Shown piece after piece: positions 42,901-51,250 of a stretch of DNA of 64,000 bases; within the stretch, counting starts at the first letter, position 1; each line of letters starts with the position of its first letter. The translations under genes and the position numbers were made by a program. Under the pieces are notes generated by a model. The model saw nothing but the letters and a program-made list of their open reading frames with translations, was not told the DNA's origin and did not search any database. Source of the DNA: Cronobacter sakazakii (lineage in GTDB: Bacteria; Pseudomonadota; Gammaproteobacteria; Enterobacterales; Enterobacteriaceae); assembly GCF_000982825.1 (NCBI RefSeq), contig NZ_CP011047.1, forward strand, positions 1,488,001 through 1,552,000, read 5' to 3'.

Positions 42901-43250
42901 CTGCTGACCTGGAGGATCTCCTGATTGAGCGCGTCAGTGGTAAGCCCGGTGGGCACCCGGCGCGGCTCATCGCGCAAATTGTTAAGTTGCTGGCGCAGCG
43001 ACTGCGAAAGCTTAGGGAAGTTATCGATAACCTGCTGATATTGCTTCGCGCGCTCAAGGGAGGCTTTTCGCTCCTCAAGCGCGTTTTGCGCCGCCTGCAG
43101 GGCTTCAACCACTTGCGCCTGATCGGGCTGGTTTTTGGCCGCTTTGGCCTGCTCCAGCTCCTGCGCTATCTGTTTTTCATCAGGCGCGGTTGCGGCGTTC
43201 GCCCAAAAGCTCAGGCTCCAGGCCAGCAGCACGTAAAGGATCAGGCGCAC
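39918..43250 (-). CDS. mscM: miniconductance mechanosensitive channel MscM
   Basis: A large 1110-residue MscS-family protein. A signal peptide (to about residue 20) precedes a long periplasmic coiled-coil part (to around residue 480) rich in Gln, Glu and Leu. About eleven membrane segments follow, and the MscS pore and beta domain (GLGFGLQEIFANFISGLIILFEKPIRIGD) lie near the C-terminus. It gates in response to membrane tension in the inner membrane. It is 16 bp downstream of psd in the same operon. Many plus-strand frames across it are shadows. Confidence 0.96.
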   Translation of the reverse strand: MRLILYVLLAWSLSFWANAATAPDEKQIAQELEQAKAAKNQPDQAQVVEALQAAQNALEERKASLERAKQYQQVIDNFPKLSQSLRQQLNNLRDEPRRVPTGLTTDALNQEILQVSSQLLEKSREAQQEQDRAREIADSLSQLPQQQTDARRQLNEMERRAGAPTGSNALGAAQLLSQQAESAQLKARVDELELAQLSASNRQELARLRAELAQKQSEQLDAYLQALRNQLNSQRQQEAERALESTELLAENSANLPPAIVEQFNVNRELSRALNQQAQRMDLVASQQRQATSQTMQVRQALTTLREQSQWLGVSNVLGEALRAQVARLPEMPKLQQLDTEMAQLRVHRLRYEDQLNKQPQLRQLRQADGKPLTAEQSRILDAQLRTQRELLNSLLQGGDTLILELTKLKVANSQLEDALKEVNEATHRYLFWTSDVSPLTISWPVDIVQDLRRLISLDFFGQLGKAAVMMVTSKETLLPLFGALLLVGFSISSRRHFTAFLERSSARVGKVTQDHFWLTMRTVFWSILVASPLPVLWATLGYGLREAWPWPIAVAVGDGVTATVPLLWVVMISATFARPNGLFTTHFGWPRNRVARAMRYYLMSIGFIVPLIMALITFDNLNDREFSGSLGRLCFVLICGALAIVTLSLKRAGLPLFLDKEGNGDNWVNRLLWNLLLCAPLTAILAAAVGYLATAQALLARLETSVAIWFLLLVIYHIIRRWMLIQRRRLAFDRARSRRAEILAQRARGEEEPHHGHSTEGSVEVEVAELDLDAISAQSLRLVRSILTLIALLSVIVLWSEIHSAFGFLENISLWDVTSTVQGVESIEPITLGAVLIAILVFIVTTQLVRNLPALLELVVLQHLELTPGTGYAITTITKYLLMLIGGLVGFSMIGIEWSKLQWLVAALGVGLGFGLQEIFANFISGLIILFEKPIRIGDTVTIRDLTGSVTRINTRATTISDWDRKEIIVPNKAFITEQFINWSLSDSVTRVVLTVPAPADANSEEVTQILYRAAEKCSYVIDNPPPEVFLVDLQQGIQLFELRIHAAEMGHRMPLRHEIHQLILQGFREHGIEMPFPPFQMRLESLDGKRMARTLSSAGRTSRAPGSM

Positions 43251-43266
43251 GTCATTTACCTTTGAA

Positions 43267-44229
43267 TTAACGGTTTTGGTCGTTATCTACCAGCGGGTTG
43301 GCTTCACGCTCGGCGTCGGCTTCTTCTTGTGAGATAACCGCAGGGGCGACGTCGGCTGCGACCGCCTCAACAGAGACCGCCAGCGGCTCGCCGAGGCGCG
43401 TGACGGAGAGGCTTTGCAGATGCTCAACCAGCTCCACTTTGCCCGGCGCGAACAGGTTGATAACTGTTGAGCCAAGCTTAAAGCGGCCCATCTCCTGGCC
43501 TTTCAGCAGCGCCACCGCACCGTCGCTTTCGCCTGCCGGGTACGTCCAGCGCTTGATGATGCCTTCACGCGGCGGGGTGATGGTGCCAGCCCAGACGGTT
43601 TCAATGCTCCCCACAATCGTCGCGCCCACCAGAATTTGCGCCATCGGCCCGAATTCCGTGTCGAACAGGCAGATGACACGCTCGTTACGGGCGAACAGGT
43701 TCGGCACGTTCTGCGCGGTCAGATGGTTTACCGAGAAGAGATCGCCCGGCACATAGATCATTTCGCGCAGGATGCCGTTGCATGGCATATGGACGCGGTG
43801 ATAGTCGCGCGGCGAGAGATAAGTGGTCGCGAAGGTGCCGTTACGGAACAGATCGGCCATCAGATAGTTGCCTGCCAGCAGCGCTTCCAGCGTGTAGTTG
43901 TGGCCTTTGGCCTGCAGGATTTTATCGCCTTCGATGCGCCCGAGCTGGCTGATTACGCCGTCCGCCGGCATTGTCAGCACGTTCGGATCGGTGTTCAGCG
44001 GGCGAACTTCATCACGCAGCGGACGCACAAAAAATTCGTTAAAGGTGCGATAGCTGGCGGTATCGGGCTTCTGCGCCTCGCTCATGTTGACCTTGTAGTA
44101 CTTCACAAACAGATCGATGACCAGTTTAGTCAGCCAGCCTGCGCGTTTGCTCGCGCCCCAGCCAGCCAGACGGGTGAGCCACTGTTTGGGCAGAATGTAT
44201 TGCAGCGAAAGTTTGATTTCGTTTAACAA
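43267..44229 (-). CDS. psd: phosphatidylserine decarboxylase proenzyme
   Basis: A 320-residue proenzyme. Self-cleavage should occur at Gly253-Ser254 in FKLGSTVINLF to form the pyruvoyl group. The catalytic YLSPRDYHRVHMP segment is present. The enzyme makes phosphatidylethanolamine at the inner membrane. It is upstream of mscM in one transcription unit, as in E. coli. Confidence 0.98.
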   Translation of the reverse strand: MLNEIKLSLQYILPKQWLTRLAGWGASKRAGWLTKLVIDLFVKYYKVNMSEAQKPDTASYRTFNEFFVRPLRDEVRPLNTDPNVLTMPADGVISQLGRIEGDKILQAKGHNYTLEALLAGNYLMADLFRNGTFATTYLSPRDYHRVHMPCNGILREMIYVPGDLFSVNHLTAQNVPNLFARNERVICLFDTEFGPMAQILVGATIVGSIETVWAGTITPPREGIIKRWTYPAGESDGAVALLKGQEMGRFKLGSTVINLFAPGKVELVEHLQSLSVTRLGEPLAVSVEAVAADVAPAVISQEEADAEREANPLVDNDQNR

Positions 44230-44325
44230 GGTAGCCTCCAGGCCAGTGTTTCGTCATTCCTGGCCCGGTTATATGCCGGGCCTGTCAGAAAAAGGGGCTG
44301 ATTCTAACGACGCCAAGCGTAATTG

Positions 44326-45372
44326 TCAGTCGTCGCTTTCGGAAAAGTTTTTACGCGTTTTTACCTGCGCCATACTTTCCAGAATCCGGTGATAATTGTC
44401 GAAGCGGGTTTCGGCTATCTCACCGCGCTCGACGGCCTCGCGAATGGCGCAACCCGGATCGCTGCCATGTTTGCAGTCGCGGAATTTGCACAGGCCGAGA
44501 TAATCGTGGAATTCGATAAAGCCGCGGGTGATCTGCTCTGGCTCCAGATGCCACAGACCGAACTCGCGCACGCCGGGGGAATCGATGACTTCGCCGCCGC
44601 CGGGGAAGTGATAGAGGCGCGAGGCGGTCGTGGTGTGCTGTCCAAGCCCGGAGTTATCGGACACGTCGTTAACCAGAATCTGGTTATCCTTGAGGCCCAG
44701 CAGATTATTCAGCAGGCTCGATTTCCCGACGCCCGACTGCCCGGCGAAGATGCTGGTGCGGCCAATCAGCGCCTCTTCCAGTTCTTTCAGCCCTTCGTCT
44801 TTGTAGCTGGAAACCAGCAGGACGCGATAGCCGATACGGCGATAGATATCCATCTGCTCGTTGACGAAGGCCAGGTCTTTTTCATCAAGCAGGTCAATCT
44901 TGTTGAGCACCAGTAATGGCTCAATATCCAGCGTTTCACAGGCCACTAGATAGCGGTCGATAATATTCAGCGACAGCTCCGGCAAGATGGCCGAGACGAT
45001 AATGATTTGGTCGATATTCGCGGCGATAGGCTTCACGCCGTCGTAAAAATCCGGGCGCGTCAGGACGGAGGTGCGCTCGTGCACCGCATCGACAATGCCT
45101 TTGCCCTGCACGTTTTCTTTCGCCGGACGCCAGACGACGCGATCGCCAGTCACCAGCGAGCGGATAGTGCGGCGAATGTTGCAGCGGTGCACCCCGCCGT
45201 CAGACGCTTCGACGTCGGCATGCTGACCAAAACGACTGATAACGCGGCCGTCGCGAGGCTCACCAAACTGCGAGTCGTCGGGATCGGCTTTCTCCGGAGT
45301 CTGTTTGAGCCGGCGCTGATGATTCGCTGAGACGCGGCGTTGCTGACCTTTGGAGAGTTTATTTTTGCTCAA
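44326..45372 (-). CDS. rsgA: ribosome small-subunit GTPase RsgA
   Basis: The TTG at 45372 follows AGGAG and gives 348 residues beginning (M)SKNKLSKGQQRRVSANHQRR. It is a circularly permuted GTPase: an OB-fold, then NKIDLL (G4), GQSGVGKSS (G1) and DSPGV (G3). A C-terminal zinc site is in CKFRDCKHGSDPGC. It assists maturation of the 30S subunit. It is divergent from orn. Confidence 0.96.
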   Translation of the reverse strand: MSKNKLSKGQQRRVSANHQRRLKQTPEKADPDDSQFGEPRDGRVISRFGQHADVEASDGGVHRCNIRRTIRSLVTGDRVVWRPAKENVQGKGIVDAVHERTSVLTRPDFYDGVKPIAANIDQIIIVSAILPELSLNIIDRYLVACETLDIEPLLVLNKIDLLDEKDLAFVNEQMDIYRRIGYRVLLVSSYKDEGLKELEEALIGRTSIFAGQSGVGKSSLLNNLLGLKDNQILVNDVSDNSGLGQHTTTASRLYHFPGGGEVIDSPGVREFGLWHLEPEQITRGFIEFHDYLGLCKFRDCKHGSDPGCAIREAVERGEIAETRFDNYHRILESMAQVKTRKNFSESDD

Positions 45373-45483
45373 TCTTAATGGCTCCTGGTCGCCCCTGGTG
45401 GGCAAAACCTCTATGATACCAGCTATTGTAAATGAATTAACTGCCTGTCACCCCAGCGTGACGCGATACGGATGGAAAATAGC

Positions 45484-46029
45484 ATGAGTGCCAATGAAAA
45501 CAACCTCATTTGGATCGATCTGGAAATGACCGGGCTTGACCCGCGACAGGATCGCATCATCGAGATCGCCACCCTGGTGACCGACGCCAACCTCAACATT
45601 CTGGCGGAAGGGCCGGTTATTGCCGTGCATCAGTCTGACGAGCAGCTGGCGCTGATGGATGACTGGAACGTGCGCACCCATACCGCCAGCGGGCTGGTGG
45701 ATCGCGTGAAGGCGAGCACGATGGGCGATCGCGAAGCGGAACTGGCGACCCTCGAATTTCTGAAGCAGTGGGTACCGGCCGGAAAATCGCCCATCTGCGG
45801 TAACAGCATCGGCCAGGATCGCCGCTTCCTGTTTAAATATATGCCGGAGCTGGAAGCGTATTTCCACTACCGCTATCTGGATGTCAGCACCCTGAAAGAG
45901 CTGGCGCGCCGCTGGAAGCCGGAAGTGCTCGATGGCCTTAAAAAACAGAATACCCACCAGGCACTGGACGATATCCGCGAATCGGTAGCGGAACTCGCCT
46001 ATTACCGCGAACATTTTATAAAATTGTGA
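45484..46029 (+). CDS. orn: oligoribonuclease
   Basis: The ATG at 45484 gives 181 residues, the E. coli length. It is a DEDDh exonuclease (IDLEMTGL with Asp12 and Glu14, and HQALDDIRES near the end). It degrades 2-5-nt RNAs and pGpG in the cytoplasm, so it also closes c-di-GMP breakdown. It is essential in E. coli. Confidence 0.98.
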   Translation: MSANENNLIWIDLEMTGLDPRQDRIIEIATLVTDANLNILAEGPVIAVHQSDEQLALMDDWNVRTHTASGLVDRVKASTMGDREAELATLEFLKQWVPAGKSPICGNSIGQDRRFLFKYMPELEAYFHYRYLDVSTLKELARRWKPEVLDGLKKQNTHQALDDIRESVAELAYYREHFIKL

Positions 46030-46036
46030 TGCAAGC

Positions 46037-46058
46037 GAGGGGCTAAGCCCCTCTTTTG
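46037..46058 (+). terminator. orn terminator
   Basis: GAGGGGC, loop TAA, GCCCCTC then TTTTGTT, just after orn. Confidence 0.85.
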
Positions 46059-46129
46059 TTGATAAAGTGATCGCTTTGGCGAATAAAAACGCAGTCAGAC
46101 AAAAATCACGAAAAAAAGCGTTTAAGGGG

Positions 46130-46165
46130 TTGCGGTAGAAATCATTTCTCGTATAATGCGCCTCC
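46130..46165 (+). promoter_or_regulatory. tRNA-Gly operon promoter
   Basis: -35 TTGCGG (46130-46135), 16-bp spacer, -10 TATAAT (46152-46157), and a GC-rich discriminator GCGCCTCCC typical of stringently controlled stable-RNA promoters. Confidence 0.85.
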
Positions 46166-46196
46166 CGTAACGACACAGAAATGTGAATTACGCAGA

Positions 46197-46272
<76 letters not shown>

Positions 46273-46305
46273 AAATTTGAAATGCCGAAAGGCAACACCA
46301 CCCAA

Positions 46306-46381
<76 letters not shown>

Positions 46382-46414
46382 AAATTTGAAATGCCGAAAG
46401 GCAACACCACCCAA

Positions 46415-46490
<76 letters not shown>

Positions 46491-46510
46491 AATCTCCTCG
46501 ATTGTACAAA

Positions 46511-46748
46511 TTATCCACAGCGATAACGCGCGCTACGGCGGGTTTTTCACGTTTGTGCCACACTTTTCTGAACAGACTTATCCACAGAATGCATAAAGTT
46601 ATCCTGTGAGCAAAAATGATAACTTTGTTCACATCTTTTCTTTATCTTATTGATATTGAAAGCTTATAATTTATTACTAAATGTTAATTTTGAGGCTTTT
46701 TGATAATCATGGCCTTTGAATGACAAGACTTTTTTAATTTTATTCACA
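46511..46748. promoter_or_regulatory. datA: DnaA-box cluster, probable datA locus
   Basis: Two perfect DnaA boxes TTATCCACA (46511-46519, 46578-46586), one TTATTCACA (46740-46748) and one near match TTGTTCACA (46625-46633) occur in 240 AT-rich bp between glyY and queG. E. coli datA, which titrates DnaA and promotes DnaA-ATP hydrolysis, lies in this neighbourhood. I do not see a clear IHF site. No gene is present in 46491-46759. Confidence 0.72.
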
Positions 46749-46759
46749 GCGAAACGCGT

Positions 46760-47899
46760 CTAGGCGTCGCGCGGTAAGCCTTTCTCAATCACCCTGACCA
46801 GCCGCTGTTTCTGCGGGAGCTGCACTTCCACCACGCAGGCATTACGTTTGTCTGTTTGTTGCGCAATCGCCCAGTCAATATGTTCATCAAGAAGTGGGTG
46901 CTCACCCTTGCGCTGTTGCAACGCCGTGATATTGGCCTCGTCCCAGGGCGCGTTCCCGAGCGCGACCGCGATATTACGCAGCCAGCGTAAGTGACCAATG
47001 CGGCGAATCGCCGACCCTTCCGTGACTTTCAGAAAGTGCGCTTCGCTCCAGCTAAACAGCTCAATCAGCTTTGGCGCGTGCAGCGCCTGGCGCGGGCTGA
47101 AATCCGCTTCATCGGTGAGTTGTGAAAAACGATTCCACGGGCAAATTAACTGGCAGTCGTCGCAGCCATAAATGCGGTTGCCCATCAGCGGGCGAAACTC
47201 TTCAGGGATCGCGCCTTCAAGCTCAATGGTCAGATAGGAGATGCAGCGGCGCGCATCGACCGTGTACGGCTCGACAATCGCGCCGGTGGGGCAGATGGTC
47301 ATGCAGGCCACGCAGCGCCCGCAGCCTTCTTCGACAGGCTTATCCACTGGTAGCGGTATATCCACCAGCAGTTCGCCAAGAAAGAAAAACGATCCGGCGT
47401 CGCGGCTTAAGATCAGCGAATGCTTGCCGGTCCAGCCGAGACCCGCTTTTTCGGCGAGCGGGCGCTCAAGGATGGGCGCGGAGTCGACAAAAGGTCTAAA
47501 ATTCAGCGATGCGCAATGCTGTTGCAGCGTTTCGCCGAGTTTTTTCAGCCGGTTTCTCAAAAGCTTATGGTAATCGCGCCCCAGGGCGTAACGGCTCACG
47601 TAGCCGAGCGAGGGATCTTTCAGCGTGCTGGCAAAGGCCGCCCTTGCGGGCAGATAGTTCATGCGCACGCTGATAACGCGCAGCGTGCCGGGCAGCAGCT
47701 CATGCGGGCGGGCGCGCAACATACCGTGACGCGCCATCCACTCCATCTCGCCATGGTACTGTTTATCCAGCCACGCCTGTAACGCGCCTTCGCTGGCGCT
47801 GAGATCGGTATCGGTAATACCGACCTGCTGGAAACCGAGCTCGGCGCCCCATTGTTTAATTTTTTGCGCTAACTGATTGAGATCGAGGGGTTCAGACAT
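46760..47899 (-). CDS. queG: epoxyqueuosine reductase QueG
   Basis: 379 residues from ATG 47899, the E. coli length. Two [4Fe-4S] motifs (CGRCVACMTICPTGA and CDDCQLICPWN) follow the cobalamin-binding N-terminal part. It carries out the last step of queuosine synthesis in tRNA. Its start codon overlaps that of the divergent gene nnr in a CATG. Confidence 0.97.
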   Translation of the reverse strand: MSEPLDLNQLAQKIKQWGAELGFQQVGITDTDLSASEGALQAWLDKQYHGEMEWMARHGMLRARPHELLPGTLRVISVRMNYLPARAAFASTLKDPSLGYVSRYALGRDYHKLLRNRLKKLGETLQQHCASLNFRPFVDSAPILERPLAEKAGLGWTGKHSLILSRDAGSFFFLGELLVDIPLPVDKPVEEGCGRCVACMTICPTGAIVEPYTVDARRCISYLTIELEGAIPEEFRPLMGNRIYGCDDCQLICPWNRFSQLTDEADFSPRQALHAPKLIELFSWSEAHFLKVTEGSAIRRIGHLRWLRNIAVALGNAPWDEANITALQQRKGEHPLLDEHIDWAIAQQTDKRNACVVEVQLPQKQRLVRVIEKGLPRDA

Positions 47900-49427
47900 G
47901 ACGGACCACGGGATGAAGAAAAACGACGCCAGTATACCACACTCCGTCTGGCCCGCAGACTGGCTGCGCACGGCGGAACGCGAGGCGGCGGACAGCCTCG
48001 GGCTGACGCTCTATGAACTGATGCAACGCGCGGGCGATGCGGCCTTTCAGGTGGCGCGTGCGGCGTATCCGCACAGCCAGCGCTGGCTGGTGCTGTGCGG
48101 CCACGGCAATAACGGTGGTGATGGCTATGTGGTGGCGCGTCTGGCGCAGGCGGCGGGCATTGACGTGACGCTGCTGGCGCTGGAAAGCGACAAACCCTTG
48201 CCGGAAGAGGCGCAGGCCGCGCGCGAGGCCTGGCTTAACGCAGGCGGTGAAATCCATGCGCCGCACACGCCGCTGCCGGAAACATGCGATCTGATTATCG
48301 ATGCATTGCTCGGCACGGGGCTTTCTCAGGCCCCGCGCGAGAACGTCGCCACGCTGATTGAACACGCGAATAAACACCGCGCACCCGTAGTGGCGCTGGA
48401 TACTCCGTCCGGCCTGCTGGCGCAAACCGGCGCTGCGCCGGGCGCGGTGATTCATGCCGCGCATACCGTGACGTTCATTGCGCTCAAGCCGGGGCTGCTT
48501 ACTGGCCGCGCCCGTGACGTCGTCGGGCAGCTGCATTATCACGCGCTGGGGCTTGAGGCGTGGCTTGCCGGGCAACAGGCGCCGTATGCGCGCTTCGACG
48601 CAACGCAGCTCTCCCGCTGGCTCCGGCCGCGCCGTCCTGGTTCGCATAAAGGCGATAACGGCAAGCTGGTGATTATCGGCGGCGATCATGGCACCGCTGG
48701 CGCTATCCGCATGACCGGCGAGGCGGCGCTGCGTGCGGGCGCAGGCCTGGTGCGAGTACTTACTCGCGCGGAAAACATCGCGCCGCTGGTGACTGCACGC
48801 CCGGAGCTGATGGTGCATGAGCTCACCAGCGATGCGCTCGACGCCAGTCTGGAATGGGCCGACGTCGTGGTTATCGGGCCGGGGCTCGGGCAGCAGGAGT
48901 GGGGCAAATCGGCGCTGGCGAAAGTACGCCAGTGCAATAAACCGATGCTGTGGGATGCGGACGCGCTTAACCTTCTGGCAATCGCTCCCGATACCAGTCA
49001 CAATCGCATTCTTACGCCGCACCCCGGCGAGGCCGCGCGGTTACTTAACCGTAGCGTGGCAGAAATTGAGAGTGACCGCTTACTTAGCGCCAGAGAGCTG
49101 GCGCAGCGCTACGGGGGTTGCGTGGTGCTGAAAGGCGCGGGAACGGTGGTAACAGGGCCGCAGGACGAATGCGGCATTATCGATGTCGGTAATCCTGGCA
49201 TGGGTACGGGCGGCATGGGCGACGTGCTTTCCGGCATTATCGGCGCGTTGCTGGCGCAGGGGCTTAACCTTTTTGATGCCGCTTGCGCAGGCAGCGTGGC
49301 GCACGGCGCGGCGGCGGATGCGCTCGCGAAGCGCTTTGGCACGCGCGGCATGCTGGCAACCGATCTGTTTTCCACGCTCTATCGTTTTGTTAACCCGGAT
49401 ATAGACATAGACCAGAATCATGATTAA
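47898..49427 (+). CDS. nnr: bifunctional NAD(P)HX epimerase/dehydratase Nnr
   Basis: 509 residues from ATG 47898. The N-terminal YjeF_N epimerase half has GHGNNGGDGYVVARL; the C-terminal ADP-dependent dehydratase half has IGGDHGTAGAIRMTGEAALR and GMGTGGMGDVLSGI. It repairs hydrated NAD(P)H. It overlaps tsaE by 8 bp. It is the first gene of the amiB-mutL-miaA-hfq operon. Confidence 0.96.
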   Translation: MTDHGMKKNDASIPHSVWPADWLRTAEREAADSLGLTLYELMQRAGDAAFQVARAAYPHSQRWLVLCGHGNNGGDGYVVARLAQAAGIDVTLLALESDKPLPEEAQAAREAWLNAGGEIHAPHTPLPETCDLIIDALLGTGLSQAPRENVATLIEHANKHRAPVVALDTPSGLLAQTGAAPGAVIHAAHTVTFIALKPGLLTGRARDVVGQLHYHALGLEAWLAGQQAPYARFDATQLSRWLRPRRPGSHKGDNGKLVIIGGDHGTAGAIRMTGEAALRAGAGLVRVLTRAENIAPLVTARPELMVHELTSDALDASLEWADVVVIGPGLGQQEWGKSALAKVRQCNKPMLWDADALNLLAIAPDTSHNRILTPHPGEAARLLNRSVAEIESDRLLSARELAQRYGGCVVLKGAGTVVTGPQDECGIIDVGNPGMGTGGMGDVLSGIIGALLAQGLNLFDAACAGSVAHGAAADALAKRFGTRGMLATDLFSTLYRFVNPDIDIDQNHD

Positions 49428-49878
49428 TCGCGTTATACCCTTACCCGAAGAGCAGGCCACCCTCGATCTTGGCGCACGCGTGGCGCGTGCCTGTACCGGC
49501 GCAACCGTCATCCATCTGTATGGCGATTTGGGCGCGGGCAAAACCACATTCAGCCGTGGTTTCCTGCAGGCGTGCGGTCATCAGGGCAACGTGAAAAGCC
49601 CGACGTACACGCTGGTAGAGCCTTATACGCTGGAAAACAGAGTGGTTTATCACTTCGATCTCTATCGTCTGGCCGATCCGGAAGAGCTGGAGTTTATGGG
49701 CATCCGCGATTATTTCACCAACGACGCCATTTGTCTTGTCGAGTGGCCGCAGCAGGGCGCGGGCGTGTTGCCGTCGCCCGATATCGAAATCCACTTGTCA
49801 TGGCAGGAGCAAGGGCGAGAAGCGCGGGTGAAAGCGGTCTCCGCCGCCGGTGACGCGCTGCTGGCCCGCCTCGCCTGA
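49420..49878 (+). CDS. tsaE: tRNA threonylcarbamoyladenosine synthesis ATPase TsaE
   Basis: 152 residues with the P-loop YGDLGAGKTTFSRG and the conserved SPTYTLVEPY and HFDLYRL. It works with TsaB and TsaD to form t6A at position 37 of ANN-decoding tRNAs. It overlaps nnr by 8 bp, so the genes are coupled. Confidence 0.97.
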   Translation: MINRVIPLPEEQATLDLGARVARACTGATVIHLYGDLGAGKTTFSRGFLQACGHQGNVKSPTYTLVEPYTLENRVVYHFDLYRLADPEELEFMGIRDYFTNDAICLVEWPQQGAGVLPSPDIEIHLSWQEQGREARVKAVSAAGDALLARLA

Positions 49879-49894
49879 ACGCAAGGACGACAGG

Positions 49895-51241
49895 ATGATC
49901 ACACGCATGAAAAACTGGGTAGTGGCGCTTCTGCTGGCGATATGCGCGCCTGCGTTCGGGGCGACGCTGTCTGATATTCAGGTGTCCAACGGCGACGGCC
50001 AGGCGCGGATCACCTTAAGTTTTATGGGCGATCCTGAATACGCTTACTCGCAGCAGGGTAAGCGCAGCGTCGCCCTTGATATTAAACAGACCGGCGTGAT
50101 TCAGGGCCTGCCGCTGATCTTTAGCGGCGAAAACCTGGTCAAGAGCATTCGCGCCGGCCAGCCGAAAGATAATCAGTCGCTGCGTCTGGTGGTCGATTTA
50201 ACCAAAGATGGCAAAGCGCGCGCGGTGAAGCAGCAAAAGGGCGCGGGCTATAACGTCGTCTTTACGATCGACGCCGACGAGCCGCCACCGCCACCGCCGC
50301 CACCGGTTGTAGCGCAGCGCGAGCCCGTCGCCGCTCCCGTTCGATCGTCCGAGCCTGCGCGCAACCCGTTTCGCACCGATAACGACCGTATCACCAGCGT
50401 CGTCGGCAGTAATACCGTGACGCGGCCGGGGCGCAGCGTCAGTCGGACCGCGACATCCGATCGCGTAGTGGTGGCTATCGACGCCGGGCATGGCGGACAA
50501 GACCCCGGCGCTATCGGCCCCGGCGGCGTGCGTGAGAAAAACGTCACCATCGCTATCGTCCGGAAGTTGCGTACGCTGCTCAATGACGATCCGATGTTTA
50601 AGGGCGTGCTGACCCGCGACGGCGACTATTTTATCTCCGTCATGGGCCGCTCCGATGTGGCGCGTCAGCAAAATGCGAATCTGTTGGTCTCCATTCACGC
50701 CGACGCCGCGCCTAACCGCGACGCCACCGGCGCATCCGTCTGGGTGCTCTCGAATCGTCGTGCCAACAGCGAAATGGCGAGCTGGCTTGAGCAGCACGAG
50801 AAACAATCAGAGCTTCTCGGCGGCGCAGGCGACGTGCTCGCGAACAGCCAGGCGGACCCGTACCTGAGCCAGGCGGTACTGGATTTGCAGTTCGGCCATT
50901 CACAGCGCGTCGGGTATGATGTCGCCACCAGCGTGCTCGGGCAGCTTCAGCGGGTGGGCGCGCTGCATAAGCGGCGGCCGGAACACGCAAGCCTCGGCGT
51001 GCTGCGCTCGCCGGATATCCCGTCGCTTTTAGTGGAGACCGGTTTTATCAGCAACACCGGCGAAGAGCGTTTGCTGGCAAGCGATGATTATCAGCAGCAA
51101 ATTGCCGAAGCGATTTATCAGGGGCTGCGCAACTACTTTATTGCGCATCCGCTCCAGGCCGCGCCAAAGGGTGACGGCGGAACGGGGCAGACCGCCCGCT
51201 CCGCTGACAACGCCACAAGCCAGGTCACCGTGATTCAGTAA
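49895..51241 (+). CDS. amiB: N-acetylmuramoyl-L-alanine amidase AmiB
   Basis: The ATG at 49895, with AAGGA 7 bp upstream, gives 448 residues. A signal peptide (to about residue 22) is followed by an AMIN domain, a proline run (PPPPPPPPVV), and the zinc Amidase_3 domain (AIDAGHGGQDPGAIGPGG and SIHADAAPN). It cleaves peptidoglycan peptide side-chains at the septum during cell separation, activated by EnvC/NlpD-type partners. Confidence 0.97.
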   Translation: MITRMKNWVVALLLAICAPAFGATLSDIQVSNGDGQARITLSFMGDPEYAYSQQGKRSVALDIKQTGVIQGLPLIFSGENLVKSIRAGQPKDNQSLRLVVDLTKDGKARAVKQQKGAGYNVVFTIDADEPPPPPPPPVVAQREPVAAPVRSSEPARNPFRTDNDRITSVVGSNTVTRPGRSVSRTATSDRVVVAIDAGHGGQDPGAIGPGGVREKNVTIAIVRKLRTLLNDDPMFKGVLTRDGDYFISVMGRSDVARQQNANLLVSIHADAAPNRDATGASVWVLSNRRANSEMASWLEQHEKQSELLGGAGDVLANSQADPYLSQAVLDLQFGHSQRVGYDVATSVLGQLQRVGALHKRRPEHASLGVLRSPDIPSLLVETGFISNTGEERLLASDDYQQQIAEAIYQGLRNYFIAHPLQAAPKGDGGTGQTARSADNATSQVTVIQ

Positions 51242-51250
51242 GGAGAATTC

